A DNA stretch of 64,000 nucleotides from assembly GCF_901875305.1 (NCBI RefSeq), contig NZ_CABFLY010000006.1, forward strand, positions 117,204-181,203, written 5' to 3'. Position numbers and translations under genes: made by a program. This document shows positions 1 to 7,866 of the stretch, piece by piece (position 1 is the first letter of the stretch; each line of letters opens with the position of its first letter). A model generated the notes under the pieces. That model was not told the DNA's origin. It saw only the letters and a list, made by a program, of their open reading frames with translations, and did not search any database. Source of the DNA: Rothia mucilaginosa (lineage in GTDB: Bacteria; Actinomycetota; Actinomycetes; Actinomycetales; Micrococcaceae).

Positions 1-1
1 T

Positions 2-463
2 GAGGACTACCTGCAAATGTACCGCATGAACGTGCTGGGAATCTTGAACACGGTTCGTGCTTTCAGTGAGGCACTGCGTCAGAGTGGTCACGGCACGATT
101 CTGAATCTGACTTCTACTGCGGCCGAGCATGGCTATGAGGGTGGTGCTGGGTATAACGCCGCAAAGTTTGGTGCTCGTGGCCTGACTGAGGCGCTACGCC
201 TGGAGGAGGCGGAACATAACGTGCGTGTCATCGAGATCTGTCCCGGCATGGTGCACACCGAAGAGTTCTCTCTGAACCGTCTGGGCTCGCAGGAGGCTGC
301 TGACCGCGTGTATGAGGGCGTGCCGAACCCGCTCACCGCCGAGGATGTTGCGCAGACCGTAACCTTTGCGCTCAACGTACCGCACCACGTCAATCTGGAT
401 CGCGTCACCTTGCGTCCGGTGGCTCAGGCTAGCCAGTTCAAGGTGATTCGTACCGAGGGGTAG
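2..463 (+). CDS. SDR-family oxidoreductase, C-terminal part (5' end outside window)
   Basis: The reading frame is open from the first bases, so the gene begins upstream and only about 153 C-terminal residues are visible. They hold the second half of a classical short-chain dehydrogenase/reductase: an NVLG-like segment after the cofactor fold, the active-site strand with LTST, and the catalytic YNAAK (Y-x3-K), followed by ICPGMVHTE, the usual PG-x-V/I-x-T loop. Members reduce or oxidise small carbonyls or alcohols with NAD(P)H in the cytoplasm. The tail resembles the YdfG/3-hydroxy acid dehydrogenase subgroup, but substrate cannot be assigned. A strong terminator follows at 534-583, so the gene is not co-transcribed with the surface-protein array. 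Family assignment is firm; specific function is unknown. Confidence 0.85.
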   Translation, partial: EDYLQMYRMNVLGILNTVRAFSEALRQSGHGTILNLTSTAAEHGYEGGAGYNAAKFGARGLTEALRLEEAEHNVRVIEICPGMVHTEEFSLNRLGSQEAADRVYEGVPNPLTAEDVAQTVTFALNVPHHVNLDRVTLRPVAQASQFKVIRTEG

Positions 464-533
464 TTGCGTGTTGGGGTGGTAGACCCTTCGTGCGAATCTT
501 CATCGTTAGGTTGTGCGGATAATTCGTGTGTTG

Positions 534-583
534 GCCCCGTTTCAGGGATGGGTGTGCCCCCATTTCCCTGAGGCGGGGCTTTC
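534..583 (+). terminator. Rho-independent terminator after SDR gene
   Basis: GCCCCGTTTCAGGGATGGG pairs with CCCATTTCCCTGAGGCGGGGC around a short loop, followed by TTTC. It isolates the SDR gene from the surface-protein array. Confidence 0.8.
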
Positions 584-897
584 GTGGGTAGTTGTGAGGT
601 TTTTCCTCATGGAATAATGCGTAGATTTGTTAAATGCCAGCAAAAGATAAGTTCAAGAAATGTCACATCATGACATGGAGAGCTGAAATGAGCGAATTGG
701 TATGTATTTCACCTCCTTATTCGGAATGTTTTATAACGATTTGGTAACACTTGAAGAGGGAAGGCGATAGGGCGCCGGGAAGAACAGGGGTGAATGTTAG
801 CCTTTTAGCATCACACCCATGTTGAACACCCGATGGCCTTCGATAAGGGAGGCGTGTTCCCGGGGTTCACCACCGATAATTTAGAGATCGAGGAATA
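584..897 (+). promoter_or_regulatory. Upstream region of first surface gene, with palindrome
   Basis: This gene-free stretch carries a perfect palindrome, ATGTCA-catca-TGACAT, at 660-676, which looks like a dimeric-regulator site. A possible -10 (TATAAC, 732-737) would give a leader of about 160 nt containing a hairpin-prone segment around 787-820. The gene's RBS (GAGG in ATCGAGGAATAATG) is at its 3' end. No known riboswitch class was recognised. Promoter placement is tentative. Confidence 0.4.
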
Positions 898-2754
898 ATG
901 TCGAAGACTACCCGTCGCGTCTATAAGATTGCAGCAGCGGCAGCCTTTACTGCTGGCTCCGTTGTCGCAATTCCGGCTACTTTTGCGGCTGAGGCTCCCG
1001 CAGATCAGAACGGTCCGGCTGTTGCCGTCGCGCAGCACCCCAATGGTGAGGTGAACGTGGAGGCGGCCGCCCAGACTCCGGCTGCTACCGAGGCTCCTAA
1101 GGCTGAGGCTCCCAAGACTGAGACCCCGGCCCCGAATGCCACCGAGGCTCCTAAGGCTGAGGCTCCCAAGACTGAGGCCCCGGCCCCGAATGCCACCGAG
1201 GCACCCAAGACTGAAGCCCCGAAGGCAGAAGCTCCCAAGACTGAGACCCCGGCCCCGAAGGCAGAAGCTCCCAAGACTGAAGCCCCGAAGGCAGACCCCA
1301 AGACTGAGAGCCCGGCCCCGAATGCCACCGAGGCTCCTAAGGCTGAGGCTCCCAAGACTGAAGCCCCGAAGGCAGAAGCTCCCAAGACTGAGACCCCGGC
1401 CCCGAATGCCACCGAGGCTCCCAAGACCGAGGCTCCCAAGACCGAGACCCCGGCCCCGAATGCCACCGAGGCTCCCAAGACCGAGGCACCCAAGACTGAG
1501 CAGGCCGATCCCGCTATCGAGATTGAGGAAGCTGACTTCCCCGCAAACGCCGCTATCAACACCATTACGGTTCGCGCCTCCGGTTTCCAGGGGGCCAAGG
1601 TTGGCGTCTCTGTCAACGTGAGCATCTACGCTTTGGATGCTAATCAGCAGGTCACCGGTGACCCGATTGCAACCATCACCGTCGATGCCAACCAGATTAA
1701 GGATGGCGCGTTCAATGCCTCCTTCAATGTCCCTGCAGCTCAGCTTCCTGCTGGCGCATCCTACGCTCTAGTAGCTGTCAGCAACCCCCAGGGTCAGCCT
1801 GCCGAGAAGCTGGTGGCTCTTTCCTCCTTCAAGGTGACTGAGACTACCACTCCGCGTTCTCAGACTCCCAAGGCTGACGAGACTCCCGCCCCGGAAACCC
1901 CCAAAGCTGACGAGACCCCTGCTCCGGAAACCCCCAAGGCCGACGAGACCCCAGCCCCGGAGACTCCGACCCCCGAGACTCCCAAGGCAGAAACCCCCAA
2001 GGCTGACGAGACCCCTGCTCCGGAAACCCCGGCAGTTCCCGAGCCTCAGAACGCAACCCTCACGACCGAGAGTGCAAGCCTGGACCCGAACGATGAGTAC
2101 AACGTGGTGACCGTCAATGGTGCGGGCTTTACCCACGAATCTGCTTCCCACGGCGTACAGGTGGCCATTTACCGTCTGGATGCCGACGGTAATATCACCG
2201 GTGAGGCTCTGGCTGTTCAGGATGTGCCCGCATCCGAGATTATGGAGGGCACCTTCACTGCGAAGCTTTCTGTGCGCGCCGATCGTCTGCTGCCTGGCTA
2301 CGTGTACGCGCTTGTGGCCACCAGCGACCCGAACGGCCTGGTGCACCAGGTTGCTGTCACCACCGCCTCTGTGAGCGATGTGGACCACCCCGCTCCCACG
2401 GTGCCCGCCGCAAGTAACGACGATAACACTACCGTTCGCGATAACGGCGACGGCACCACCAGCGTCTTCACCGCGGAAATGAGCGAGGACGGTTCCGTGA
2501 CCGTGACCGAGACTCGCGTTCCCTCCTCGCAGGCTCCCAAGGCCAAGGTTGGTAACACCCCGGTGACCGCTTCTTCTCAAGAAGGCCACACCGTGAGTGC
2601 TCGCGATGTCGCTGGCCGTAGCACTTCGGATAGCTCTTCGAGGTCGCAGTTGGCTCACACTGGTGCTGAAGGTGTCGCAGGTATTGCTGGTGTTGGTGCT
2701 GCAGCCCTGATTGCCGGTGCTGCGCTGATGCTCCTGCGTCGTCGTAGCCTCTAG
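898..2754 (+). CDS. LAHTG-anchored surface protein with Pro/Glu/Lys repeats
   Basis: 618 residues, first of five related surface proteins. Visible order: signal peptide (about 1-30, basic start, hydrophobic core, TFAAEA cleavage region); a long extended region of EAPKTE/EAPKAE/TPAPNATEAPK repeats (about 60-205); a beta-sandwich-like repeat with the pattern ITVRASGF...VSIYALDAN; a second low-complexity stretch of TPKADETPAPE units (about 320-385); a second copy of the domain (VVTVNGAGF...IYRLDADG); a linker; and a sorting signal LAHTG (about 585-589), hydrophobic helix and RRR tail. LAxTG is the signal known for class E sortases of Actinobacteria. The repeats probably form a wall-spanning stalk presenting the folded domains. 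Start at ATG 898 behind GAGG. Function is unknown; an adhesin role is inference. Confidence 0.8.
   Translation: MSKTTRRVYKIAAAAAFTAGSVVAIPATFAAEAPADQNGPAVAVAQHPNGEVNVEAAAQTPAATEAPKAEAPKTETPAPNATEAPKAEAPKTEAPAPNATEAPKTEAPKAEAPKTETPAPKAEAPKTEAPKADPKTESPAPNATEAPKAEAPKTEAPKAEAPKTETPAPNATEAPKTEAPKTETPAPNATEAPKTEAPKTEQADPAIEIEEADFPANAAINTITVRASGFQGAKVGVSVNVSIYALDANQQVTGDPIATITVDANQIKDGAFNASFNVPAAQLPAGASYALVAVSNPQGQPAEKLVALSSFKVTETTTPRSQTPKADETPAPETPKADETPAPETPKADETPAPETPTPETPKAETPKADETPAPETPAVPEPQNATLTTESASLDPNDEYNVVTVNGAGFTHESASHGVQVAIYRLDADGNITGEALAVQDVPASEIMEGTFTAKLSVRADRLLPGYVYALVATSDPNGLVHQVAVTTASVSDVDHPAPTVPAASNDDNTTVRDNGDGTTSVFTAEMSEDGSVTVTETRVPSSQAPKAKVGNTPVTASSQEGHTVSARDVAGRSTSDSSSRSQLAHTGAEGVAGIAGVGAAALIAGAALMLLRRRSL
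1084..1500 (+). repeat. Imperfect coding repeats (EAPKTE units)
   Basis: Short in-frame repeats built from GAGGCTCCCAAGACTGAG-like units and interspersed CCGGCCCCGAATGCCACC blocks. Several copies are identical at the DNA level, so slippage or recombination could change length without breaking frame. A second, related repeat tract lies at about 1861-2035. Confidence 0.8.
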
Positions 2755-2782
2755 GGTTTCTCTGTTCGCGTAGCGTCTTATG

Positions 2783-2840
2783 AAGCGTCCTCGCGGTTTC
2801 CCGGGATTGAAATAGTCCGGAGAAATCGCGGGGACGTTTC
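2783..2840 (+). terminator. Terminator after first surface gene
   Basis: Long inverted repeat: GCGTCCTCGCGGTTTCCCGG pairs with CCGGAGAAATCGCGGGGACG across a loop of about 10 nt, followed by TTTCTG. Confidence 0.7.
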
Positions 2841-3383
2841 TGTGTGTTTGGAACAGCGTAGGCGTTAGATGGGGTGGCGCTCTGCTGAATGTGGTAATCG
2901 CAAGTGTAAAACCTTACACCTGGAAGAAAATAACTATATGTGCATAAATGTGCACATATGTCACCGCGATACTTGCATGCCTACGCTCACTTCAAACCCT
3001 CACCCTGAAGGGATACTTGAAACATTTTGCCTAGTCGATGTGTTTTGTGGGTGGTTGGTGGAGAAGATTCAGGTGGAAAACCTATTTTGTGTCTTATTGC
3101 ATAAAAAAATAGTTGGTTCGTAAAGCGTCTTGGGCACCGAGAGCCTTTTTCTATTGGTAGTGTGGAACTACCGATAAATAGAGCGATTCCCCTCGCGCAG
3201 ACTTCCACCTCAGATGGAGATTGAGAGTTTCACCTCTCAGTGCCTCATCGCCCGTGCCGAGGAGACCCCTCTCGCAAGGCTACCAATCCTGCGAAGGAAT
3301 CAACCGTATATCTTCCCTCTGGGGATTGAGGCATTGTTGTCGCGCAAAGGGTATCGTTCACACTCACAGAAAAGGTGTGTTTC
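2841..3383 (+). promoter_or_regulatory. Regulatory region of second surface gene, three palindromes
   Basis: An intergenic region with no supported gene. It contains GTGTAA-aacc-TTACAC (2904-2919), ATATGTGCA-taaatg-TGCACATAT (2936-2959) and GGTAGT-gtgga-ACTACC (3156-3172). The last sits immediately upstream of a possible -10 (TAAATA, 3175-3180). If that promoter is real, the leader is about 200 nt. These sites look like binding sites for dimeric regulators; no regulator is identified. Confidence 0.4.
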
Positions 3384-5198
3384 ATGCCCGATCCCGCTCA
3401 CTCAAAGACCCGAGCAACGGCCGCCATTGCGGCCTCCGTTCTAACTGCCGGCACCGGTGCGGCCCAGGCTGCGATTCCTGTGCACAACGCCGGCGACCTT
3501 TCCTCCTCTAGCATTCAACAGAGCCGCGCCCAGCGTTCCGACCGTGATGTGCACCCCTCGGTGCAGATTGAGCAGGGTTCTGCCATCAACCCCGCGCGTT
3601 CTCAGAGCATCACTGTCAGCGGCAATGGTTTTCTGGGTGAGGATGTTGAGAAGCACGGTATTGCCGTGTATGTCAGCGAGTACCGTAAGTACCCCCTGGC
3701 CGCTCTGAGTCGTGCCCGTGCGGTGACCATGACCCTCGTTCCTGCTTCCGACGTACACGAGGGTAGCTTTAGCACCCAGCTCACCCTGCCTGCGGGAACC
3801 CTTGATCCCAACCAGCAGTACGTGGTGGCGACCGCTGTCGTCAACCCTGATCTCGGCTACTCGGTTGAAGATACCTCGTACAATTCCTGGGTGCCCCTGG
3901 AAGTGCAGCCTGCAGACACTCAGGATGAGCCGCTCAAGGCCCAAATCCTTTCGGGTCAGCTGGAAATTCCGCAGGAGCAGAACCTGATTGTCTACAAGGC
4001 CACAGGCCTGGGTGATGCGCAGGCCTTCGAGATTATGACCTCGATTTATGCCATCGATGAGCAGGGTAATCGTCACGTGCTGGCTGCTTCGCCGGCGCGG
4101 GCTGATGTTGTCAATGGCACGCTCCTGGATGGTATTGAGGTGCCCGGTGCGCGTCTGGCCGTTTTGCAGGACGTTCACCCTGATGTGCGTTACGTGCTGA
4201 ACGTTGAGATTGCCCCTTCGGCTTCCCGGGGCCTAGCTGTTCAGAGCATTGAGATTCCTTTTACTAACGGCTGGAACGTTGCTGAAACTGCAACCGCCGA
4301 GCCCGCCGCCGTCCCCGCTGATAAGCAGGACCCCGTACTTCCGGAAACCGACCCTCGACGCCATTACGATTTGCCGCGTAACACTCAGTTTGATCGAGTG
4401 CGTGATGCCTCGACGGGTCGCCCGGGGGAGCAGGAAGCAGTCGATTCGACAAATCATTCGTCTGTAGCTGCGGGTGCTCGCCTGCGGGTGGAAGAGACTG
4501 CCGTCCCCGAGAATGACATGGAGAAGACGCTCACTTTCACTGGTGAAGGGTTTGAGGGATCCGGTTCCGTTGCGCTGCAGGTGTACGCTCTGGGTTCTGA
4601 CGGTCGAACTGTTGGTGACGCTGTTGCCTCCGGGGATGCTCGTGTGGAGGATGGCTCGTTCTCAGCGCATCTTCGGGTACCTGGTAGCGCCCTGAAGCCG
4701 GGTACGACTTACCGCGTGAGCGCAATCTACGAGGATTCCCGCGGAACCGTGCAGATCGTCACCGGTGGCTTCACTGTGGAACGTGATGGCGTGGATGCCT
4801 CGCATCCGTCCGACTCTCTGTCTGCTGAGCGGGTAGAAGCGCCAGCTACTGAGAAGCCCGCGGATAAGAAGCCTTCAGTGACTCCCTCTCAGAGTGCTCC
4901 GGCATCGGCTGCAGAGTCGAAGGAACCTGCTCCTGTGGCTTCTGCGTCTGAGGCTCCTGCATCGGCTGAGTCGGCTTCCTCTGCACCTGCTTCGGTTGCT
5001 ACTCATGTAGCCGAGCGTGCTGGGCAGAAGTCTCAGAAGGCGACGGGCCTCACTCAGAAGGGTGAGCGTGAGCAGTTGGCTGCAACGGGTGCCTCCGGCA
5101 TGCTGGTGATTAGCGCGGTGGGATCGCTTTCTCTGGCGGCTGGGGTATTTTTGACTCGCCGCGGTCACCGTGATGTGCGACTCACTTCCCGTTCGTAG
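3384..5198 (+). CDS. LAATG-anchored surface protein, paralogue 2
   Basis: About 604 residues from ATG 3384, which has GAAAAGG 8-9 nt upstream; an in-frame GTG at 3375 is possible but poorly placed. Signal peptide to about residue 27 (ATAAIAASVLTAGTGAAQAA). It has three copies of the array's shared domain: one starting ITVSGNGFLGEDVEKHGIAVYV, a more diverged middle one (LIVYKATGL...MTSIYAIDEQG), and one starting LTFTGEGFEGSGSVALQVYALGSDG. A Ser/Ala/Pro-rich linker follows (about 475-550). The end is LAATG (about residue 565), a hydrophobic helix and a basic tail, unusually extended after the RR (GHRDVRLTSRS). LAATG fits the LAxTG signal of class E sortases. Function unknown; adhesion or surface display is inferred. 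Confidence 0.78.
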   Translation: MPDPAHSKTRATAAIAASVLTAGTGAAQAAIPVHNAGDLSSSSIQQSRAQRSDRDVHPSVQIEQGSAINPARSQSITVSGNGFLGEDVEKHGIAVYVSEYRKYPLAALSRARAVTMTLVPASDVHEGSFSTQLTLPAGTLDPNQQYVVATAVVNPDLGYSVEDTSYNSWVPLEVQPADTQDEPLKAQILSGQLEIPQEQNLIVYKATGLGDAQAFEIMTSIYAIDEQGNRHVLAASPARADVVNGTLLDGIEVPGARLAVLQDVHPDVRYVLNVEIAPSASRGLAVQSIEIPFTNGWNVAETATAEPAAVPADKQDPVLPETDPRRHYDLPRNTQFDRVRDASTGRPGEQEAVDSTNHSSVAAGARLRVEETAVPENDMEKTLTFTGEGFEGSGSVALQVYALGSDGRTVGDAVASGDARVEDGSFSAHLRVPGSALKPGTTYRVSAIYEDSRGTVQIVTGGFTVERDGVDASHPSDSLSAERVEAPATEKPADKKPSVTPSQSAPASAAESKEPAPVASASEAPASAESASSAPASVATHVAERAGQKSQKATGLTQKGEREQLAATGASGMLVISAVGSLSLAAGVFLTRRGHRDVRLTSRS

Positions 5199-5239
5199 GA
5201 GGGTGGCAAATACCCCCTCACAAGCCATAACATCAGATG

Positions 5240-5288
5240 AGGCGAGTGGGCGTTTCTTTCTCGTGAAAGAGGCGCCCATTCGCCTTTA
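5240..5288 (+). terminator. Terminator after second surface gene
   Basis: GGCGAGTGGGCG...CGCCCATTCGCC hairpin with an inner TCTTTC/GAAAGA stem, followed by TTTAACTTTT. Confidence 0.75.
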
Positions 5289-5314
5289 ACTTTTCATAAG
5301 GTTATACCTATAAT
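5286..5314 (+). promoter_or_regulatory. Probable promoter of third surface gene
   Basis: TTAACT (5286-5291), 17 nt, then a consensus TATAAT (5309-5314). Transcription would start near 5321 and give a leader of about 170 nt that contains small hairpins (CCCCCTCACTACGGGGG, GCGTTCTGAAACGC). Confidence 0.6.
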
Positions 5315-5492
5315 TTAGAGTGCATTAGCTGGCGGTACTGCCACTCTCGATACCCCCTCACTACGGGGGAACGCGTTCTGAAACGCACATGGTCACCGAT
5401 ACGAGAGGCCGCCTTCCTGCTCTCACTTCCGAACTTCTGAGTGCAGGGGATTATGCGTAACCTGTCATTTACTCACTCACGAAAAGGTGACC

Positions 5493-7313
5493 ATGTTTAC
5501 CACGCAGCGAACTGCTCGCGGCGCGGCTCTCGTAGCATCTGCAGCCTTCGGGCTGGGAGGTACGCTGGCCCCTGCAACCTTGGCTCCCGCTTCTTTTGTG
5601 CCGGCTGCCCATGCACAGCCTCATGGCGCAACTTCTGCCGTGAATCAGCCTGCGTCCCGCGATGCGAACGTTGATGTTTTCATCATGGATTTGATAGGCC
5701 AGAGCGAGGACTACATCCTGATTAATCTGGGTGGCGTGAAGTCTCTCGATCATGTGCAGATGCGTTTGGTGGCGGTCACTGTGGATGGCTTGGAGATTGC
5801 CTCGATGGTGGTCCCCTCATCGCAGTTGACTGTGTCAAAGAATGACGACGGTTATCTTGATGTAAGTATTCACCAGCGCCTGAACATTGAACAGGTGTAC
5901 ATGGTGGAGGTCACCGATCTTCTGACGGGTGACTCCTCTTTTGTTGAGCTGGATCCCGAGTATGGCGAGAGCGTTGAGGGTCTTGTTGTTTCGCGTCAGA
6001 ACCTTTTCTTTCCCGACACTCCGGGTGTGCAGCGTGCGCCTATCAACCCGGTAAGCCCTGTACCTCATCCTGTGGTGGATCCTGTGCCTTCGAAGGATGT
6101 GCAAGAGGACCGTCCGCAGCCCACGGCTGCTCCGGCCCCTGCACCGGTTCCTGCCACTTCGGAGAGTGTATCGCCGACTCCCTCAGCTGTTGCTTCTGAG
6201 AAGCCTGGCGGTGCGGAGGAATCTCGTGATCCTGAGCCTACCGCTGATGCTTCTGCCGCCCCGAAGCCTAAGGGTGACCGCATCCTGGTGTATGACCGTT
6301 CTTCAAATCAGATTCCAGCGGAGACTCGCGAAGCGACTCTGGAGATTTCTACCGCGGAGCTACGAGGTTCAAGCGACCTTCAGACGATTCGCACGAGCGT
6401 CAAGAACGTGGGGGAGAGCTCTCTTGGGTATGACGTTATGGTCTTTGAAATGCCTGCCGATGGGGGAGCTGTGGGTGCGCCCCTGGCTACTACCCATGTG
6501 AGTCCTGAGCAGGTTAAGGATGGTGCGTTCTCGGCTGATTTGAAGGTTCCTGGAACGTCGCTTATTGGCGGTAAGCGTTACCGGGTGGTGGCAGTGGGTG
6601 GAGAATCTCCTGATGAGCTGAAGCTCATGGCTACCTCCGCCTTTAGTGTGAGCATTATTCAGCGCGCAGGTTCGGCGGATGCCAGTGCGGATTCTAATAA
6701 TCAGCCTAAGCCCACACTAGCTTATTCTTCGAGCGAGCAGCTGCCGGACTATTCCTCCTCGTCGAGTGATGCCTCACCTTCTGTGGCTGATTCCTTGCCG
6801 GCTCGAGGGGTTGTTGGGGACGTTGTCCCTCCCATCCCTTCGGCAGAAGGTGTTCTGAATCGTGCTGTTCTGGCTCGTAGCTTGGCAGAACGGGCAATTC
6901 CGCAGGCTCATGCGGTCTCAAGTAACTTTGTCACCGGTCCGAATGTCACCCCGGTCATGTCTGGATATGCTGCTTTTATTGGGGGGCGTACCGTTGTGAA
7001 CCTGATGGGGTATCAGACGTCGGGGGGTAGCACTGAGAGTGTTGCTAGCCCTGCCGTGCGAGAGGGTTATCGTTTGGGCTCCGATGGGTTCTATACGCGG
7101 GGTACGAAAGCTCGTGGTGGCTCCGACTCTCAGAGTTTGGAAGCAAGCGCTTCGGAAGATGCACCTCTGCCGGAGGGGACCGTGCCGCTGGGAATTGCTT
7201 TGGCTGGTTCGGTGGTTTTCGTCGGTAGTGCCGTGATGGTGAATCAGTACCGCCGCCGAATGGAGGCTTCTATTGAGGCGGAAGCGACCGAAACGGTGGA
7301 TGTGAGCGCGTAA
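5493..7313 (+). CDS. Surface protein paralogue 3, C-terminal membrane anchor
   Basis: 606 residues from ATG 5493, 5 nt after GAAAAGG; the in-frame GTG at 5487 lies inside the RBS and is less likely. Signal peptide about 1-33 ending AAHAQ. An N-terminal module of about 110 residues is followed by a Pro/Ala/Ser-rich linker (about 180-260). One clear copy of the array domain follows (IRTSVKNVGESSLGYDVMVFEMPADG...YRVVAVGG), then a Ser-rich region. The C-terminus has LPEGT, a hydrophobic helix and NQYRRR, then an acidic tail. LPEGT is a scrambled form of LPxTG and not a recognised sorting signal, so the protein may simply be membrane-anchored. Function unknown. Confidence 0.72.
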   Translation: MFTTQRTARGAALVASAAFGLGGTLAPATLAPASFVPAAHAQPHGATSAVNQPASRDANVDVFIMDLIGQSEDYILINLGGVKSLDHVQMRLVAVTVDGLEIASMVVPSSQLTVSKNDDGYLDVSIHQRLNIEQVYMVEVTDLLTGDSSFVELDPEYGESVEGLVVSRQNLFFPDTPGVQRAPINPVSPVPHPVVDPVPSKDVQEDRPQPTAAPAPAPVPATSESVSPTPSAVASEKPGGAEESRDPEPTADASAAPKPKGDRILVYDRSSNQIPAETREATLEISTAELRGSSDLQTIRTSVKNVGESSLGYDVMVFEMPADGGAVGAPLATTHVSPEQVKDGAFSADLKVPGTSLIGGKRYRVVAVGGESPDELKLMATSAFSVSIIQRAGSADASADSNNQPKPTLAYSSSEQLPDYSSSSSDASPSVADSLPARGVVGDVVPPIPSAEGVLNRAVLARSLAERAIPQAHAVSSNFVTGPNVTPVMSGYAAFIGGRTVVNLMGYQTSGGSTESVASPAVREGYRLGSDGFYTRGTKARGGSDSQSLEASASEDAPLPEGTVPLGIALAGSVVFVGSAVMVNQYRRRMEASIEAEATETVDVSA

Positions 7314-7866
7314 CGCGTCAGGGGAGTGGAGCCCACCTCCGGGAGGTGCCCCGTGGAAGTGATGCGCAGTATCGCTGGCCGCGGGGCATCTTTACGCTGG
7401 ATGAGATGCGCGTCGCATTGTGGGATAGATTTTATTAAATCTTGTACAGTCTGCTGGCGGTTTAGCTGCTTGATATGCAGGGATTCTACGCAGGCAAAGA
7501 GCGAGTATTTACGCATTAAAATACTGCAAAGACTCTGATGCAGCTGCTTGAATTGGACAGTATATGTCGTACACTTGGACTTTTATTAAGGTTGAAATAA
7601 TTGTTTGTGGAGTGTGTGACTCTCCTTCTCAATATCCATATTTATCGATAATGATGTTTCGGCGGGTAGCTATATGGTGTTTTACGCCAGGGTGCATATA
7701 CCGGCTGACAATAAGCACACAAATGTAATGAGTCCAAAATCTTAGTACTCGTGTTAGGCTGAGATGTAACCGATGTATCGGCACACGCGATATTGCGAGG
7801 GAAAGGGCTTGTGGTGAGCCGTCCCTCATGAATATATTGTGTGTCCGCTTCGATTGAAATGGCACT
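7314..7866 (+). promoter_or_regulatory. Intergenic region with probable promoter of fourth surface gene
   Basis: No supported gene. A CACCTCC-g-GGAGGTG inverted repeat lies soon after the upstream stop but lacks a T-run. TTGGAC (7575-7580), 17 nt, TAATTG (7598-7603) is a good sigma-A-like promoter, which would give a leader of more than 250 nt. The rest is AT-rich for this genome. Confidence 0.45.

Noticed and set aside
1005..1625. Minus-strand frame over the EAPKTE repeats
   Set aside because: Repeats stay open in several frames; no RBS or domain.
5453..5674. ATG at 5453 as an upstream peptide overlapping surface gene 3
   Set aside because: No RBS and no stop before the main gene; it reads out of frame into it.
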